Assembly (NCBI GenBank): GCA_039621445.1
Contig: CP154954.1
Coordinates: 49,145,847 to 49,209,846 of the forward strand
Reading direction: 5' to 3'
DNA length: 64,000 nucleotides
Source: Euglena gracilis
Lineage: Eukaryota; Euglenida; Euglenophyceae; Euglenales
Shown: one piece after another, positions 62,370 to 64,000 of the stretch
Layout of the letters: every line of letters begins with the position of its first letter
Position numbering within the stretch: position 1 is the stretch's first letter
Notes under the pieces: generated by a model
The model's database searches: none
Seen by the model: the letters and a program-made list of their open reading frames with translations, nothing else
What the model was told of the DNA's origin: nothing
Position numbers and translations under genes: made by a program

Positions 62370-64000
62370 TCCTGAATTAATTAGATCAGAGTCCGAAAAA
62401 TCGAAAACCAGAATACATCCAGAAAACAGCCATTTGGGATGTCTTTACCCAAATATGAGAGTTGAGCTTTGGATACCAGAAAATGGTCCATTGAAAAAAA
62501 AAAACCTGTGGAGAGGAGAATGAAAAAAATAGAACCTGACCCTTAAAATGGAGAAAAAATGCTTTGGCGATTTTAGTCCAACCAACTCTTTCCCAACCAG
62601 TTTCATACATGACCAATTTGAACCCGCCCCCAGGAACCCCCCCCCCAATTCAAGCCACGGGACCAGGGCAAAATCCAAATTTAATCACCCTAAAAATGCA
62701 GGTAAAGAACAAGAAACGAATCCAACCAACCATGAGCAACAAAACGTCCCAAGTTGACAATCTTGCTCATTTTTTTGAGTCCGAAGGCAAGCATTTTACT
62801 TAACAACCTGCTCCTCCCTTCCTTCATCGGAAAAAAAGCATTTTTTGTGGACCGTTAGGTCCAAATTAAAGCAAACCCTTCGAAATATCCAGTGAAACCA
62901 AAAATCGAAGCAACGGGTTGCTTTAATTCTTTCAAATCTTTTTTAAAAAATTGAAGAGTTCATCAGTCATCAAATGCTTCTCGCATGCGGCCCACTTACC
63001 CCTAAGGGTGCTTTGAACGTCACTCCCTTACACTTCAATGAACGCTGCAGCTGGCAAAGGAAACGTTTGTCACGACAGACGGCCCCCGGCCCACGTCAGG
63101 CAGTGTGGCGCATGGGCAGCAGCGGTGCCTCACCGCCAACGCTGAGGTGTCTTGTCGACAAACGCGCCCGATGGGCCGGGCTGGTGTGAGAACCCTTTGG
63201 CTGGCGAGGGCCAGGGGGGTAGCGCCGCCGCAGGGCCCTTCATCGCACGCCGGCATCAACGGCGGCAGAAGGAAGCGTTACCGAGGGACAGGGGGAAAAG
63301 AAATGGTCGACACACCAGTCTCAAATTCAGTCAGTCAGTCAATCCGTTGCGTGCGGTTTCAACTTGGTTCGGACCCGCAGAAAGAGCTCCGCAAGGGGGC
63401 AGGTTGGTTTGACGGCGTTTCCTGTTGGGGGCCAGCCCACGAATGGGCTGCCGCAGGAGATTGGGCCATGAGAGGGTCGCCAAGGGCAACAGTAGTTTGG
63501 GTGGTTTTTGGTTCGGGCTCACACCGGGGTTCGCTTGCTTGGGCAGATGGGGGGAGGGGTGGGTCGGACCCCCTCTGGTCCAACAGGGGGGGCAACAATC
63601 TATGGAGATCCAGAATCCCAGTCACACCCAGTCCTGCCCAGTCACGCTCAGTCACGCTCACTCACAGCCAGGCGTCATACAGAATCCCAATGCTAGAAGA
63701 GCCTAAAGTTGGCCAAAAAGTGGCTAACAGTGGCTGAAAATGATTAAAATAATACTCAGAAACATCCATTGGTGGCCACAAATGGCCAAAGATGGCCAGA
63801 ACGACAGACAAAAGGGACAAAATAGGCCAAAAGTGGCCAGATGTGACTAAATATATCCAGTCACGCCCAGTCATGCTCAGTCACGCCCAGTCACACCCAG
63901 CCAGCGACGGGCCGAAAATTTTTGCACAAAAAATAGCGGCCAAAGAATGCCATTTTGTACACTTTTTGGGCAAAAAGAAATGACAAAGATGCCCAAAGTT
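62370..64000. other. Right edge; possible exons not resolved, motif arrays at the end
   Basis: 63060-63480 is GC-rich and open on both strands (for example plus VWRMGSSGASPPTLRCLVDK), but splice phases could not be tested. 63620-63670 and 63858-63905 are CAGTCACGCC arrays, and 63700-63840 is an AATGGCCAAA-rich array. Confidence 0.4.

Overview
This is nuclear DNA of a eukaryote, probably a unicellular alga or other protist; the species cannot be told from the sequence. Coding sequence is cut into many short exons (about 26 to 265 nt) joined by GT-AG introns, so almost no long ORF is a gene. The intervening DNA is full of G/C homopolymer runs, (GT)n and (AT)n tracts and small repeat elements. 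I rebuilt genes by hand by looking for acceptor, open frame and donor, and by requiring matching splice phase between neighbouring exons. All supported gene models lie on the minus strand, so they are described from high to low coordinates.

Right part (52-58 kb): three partial genes of unknown function. 57909-57557 and 56250-55062 each end in a stop. 53768-52018 also ends in a stop and carries a 0.7-kb dispersed repeat in its last intron. Next comes a well-supported gene starting at ATG 51067, which encodes a protein with two HMG boxes separated by acidic segments. It is followed phase-consistently to 45688, and one ~1-kb intron holds a long (GT)n tract. A third HMG-like half-box lies at 45.3-45.4 kb. 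From 38.8 to 46.3 kb the sequence is mostly repeats: a MITE-like element, a dispersed TGCGCAAATGCGCA palindrome, and palindromic GGCCGCGGCC clusters.

Centre (16-41 kb): one large gene model starts at ATG 41395 and encodes a CCCH zinc-finger (RNA-binding type) protein. Two fingers lie upstream (41.4-38.2 kb) and two downstream (18.3-17.4 kb). Between them is a tandem duplication of about 9.6 kb: copy 1 is 19067-28617 and copy 2 is 28618-38405. The duplication lies inside the gene, with its left breakpoint inside an exon and its right breakpoint inside the finger-2 intron. The copies are nearly identical apart from microsatellites, a 26-bp exon microduplication and a disordered ~0.5-kb island. 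A true intragenic duplication and an assembly artefact both remain possible.

Left part (0-16 kb): a very long (GT)n block (14.9-16.1 kb), a gene-poor repeat-rich stretch (6-14.9 kb), a hAT-like non-autonomous transposon with 8-bp target duplication (2255-3733), and parts of three more minus-strand genes (5913-3831; 2111-788; a first exon at 456-412 running off the left edge). No rRNA, operon, CRISPR array or phage feature is present.
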